64,000 nucleotides of DNA from Mesorhizobium jarvisii (GTDB lineage: Bacteria; Pseudomonadota; Alphaproteobacteria; Rhizobiales; Rhizobiaceae). Every line of letters begins with the position of its first letter. Position 1 is the stretch's first letter. The position numbers and the translations under genes are program-made. The DNA is taken from positions 248,001-312,000 of the forward strand of contig NZ_QZXA01000002.1 of the NCBI RefSeq assembly GCF_003601985.1, given 5' to 3'. The notes beneath the pieces were generated by a model. The model had not been told where the DNA came from. It made no database searches and saw only the letters and a list, made by a program, of their open reading frames with translations. This document shows, piece after piece, positions 63,668 through 64,000 of this stretch.

Positions 63668-64000
63668 TCAGCTGTAAGGCGACCAGCATTGCTGGCGCGG
63701 GCCGCCATAGGGCTGGAACGTGTTGTCCCAGGCACGATACGACCGGTAGCGGTTGTAGCACCACCGGACATGGGCATTCGAAAGCCGCCCGGCGCGGTAG
63801 TAGCGGCGCGGTGCCGGCGCATAGTAATCGTAGTTGTTGTACATGCTGCCGAGGCCGAGCCCCAGGCCAAGGCCAAGGATCGCGGCACCCGCACCGTCAT
63901 CATAGTAGCGGCGATGGTGATGGCGGCGCCAACGCCAGTCATCGCCGCCGTTCCAGTTTCCACGGTTCCAGTTTCCGCCATCCCAGTTGTTGCGGTTCCA
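63668..64000 (-). CDS. BA14K family protein (N-terminus outside the window)
   Basis: The visible 110 codons end with [19 protein letters not shown]...CWSPYS, the cysteine/aromatic C-terminal signature of the BA14K (Brucella 14-kDa immunoreactive) family. Upstream are Trp-Asn-Gly-rich repeats ([16 protein letters not shown]) and a hydrophobic Gly/Leu segment ([12 protein letters not shown]) that may be a membrane or anchor part. BA14K proteins are envelope-associated with lectin-like activity in Brucella. Start not visible. Confidence 0.78.
   Translation of the reverse strand, partial: WNRNNWDGGNWNRGNWNGGDDWRWRRHHHRRYYDDGAGAAILGLGLGLGLGSMYNNYDYYAPAPRRYYRAGRLSNAHVRWCYNRYRSYRAWDNTFQPYGGPRQQCWSPYS

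Overview
The window looks like chromosomal DNA from a Rhizobiales alphaproteobacterium, most likely Mesorhizobium or a close relative. The base composition is GC-rich. The window carries a two-piece, circularly permuted tmRNA gene with the tag ANDNYAEARLAA, an alphaproteobacterial SspB adaptor, a BA14K-family protein, DUF2853 and DUF2291 proteins, CobF, and a leader-peptide attenuator in front of ilvI. No phage, insertion sequence, CRISPR array, rRNA or tRNA gene was seen. The content is mainly metabolic and transport genes, each with local regulation.

Region by region. (1) 1-3.1 kb: 5' part of sspB, a divergent TetR/MFS efflux pair around a clear palindromic operator, and a frameshifted P-loop ATPase. 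(2) 3.2-5.1 kb: ssrA (minus strand), a DUF2853 protein and thyA. (3) 5.1-9.6 kb: a molybdate module made of a stand-alone molbindin, modABC and a DNA-binding-only ModE-like regulator, with two ModE-box-like sites. A SAM methyltransferase follows, with a rearranged fragment of modC immediately after it. (4) 9.7-18.6 kb: a sugar or polyol catabolic module on the minus strand in two transcription units. One is kinase, DeoR regulator and GlpD-like dehydrogenase; the other is DUF2291 protein, ABC ATPase, permease and binding protein. Both are preceded by nearly the same promoter/operator. (5) 18.7-25.4 kb: cobF, a 17-bp tandem repeat, a DUF4424 protein with folA, and hflK-hflC-DUF2065-degP. (6) 25.4-31.8 kb: GNAT, serB, miaA, a GGDEF protein, a HerA-like ATPase, an XRE-cupin regulator and a small hypothetical gene. 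(7) 31.8-36.6 kb: LysR regulator divergent from a 2-oxoglutarate oxygenase/HD-oxygenase pair that resembles TmpA/TmpB or PhnY/PhnZ phosphonate degradation, then a flavin monooxygenase. (8) 36.9-40.3 kb: ilvI leader peptide and attenuator, ilvI, ilvH, and a LysE-type exporter. (9) 40.5-49.2 kb: RND efflux pair, cobalt-type nitrile hydratase (alpha, beta, accessory), RecD-like helicase, SpoIIAA-like protein, pdxJ. (10) 49.3-57.2 kb: tandem kup potassium transporters, an SDR, a divergent HxlR/QorB pair, and an FAD monooxygenase. (11) 57.3-64 kb: an exported TPR-CHAT protein, Rieske and GST genes divergent from a MarR regulator over three operator copies, TetR-ilvC, and a partial BA14K protein.

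A recurring pattern is a local regulator transcribed away from its likely target with a readable palindrome between them (TetR/MFS, MarR/Rieske, HxlR/QorB) or just upstream of a possible operon (TetR-ilvC). The least ordinary content is the putative phosphonate oxygenase pair, the duplicated polyol promoter/operator, the modC scar beside the methyltransferase, and the exported CHAT protein. Functions were assigned by reading the sequence without database searches. Substrate assignments are inferences unless stated otherwise.
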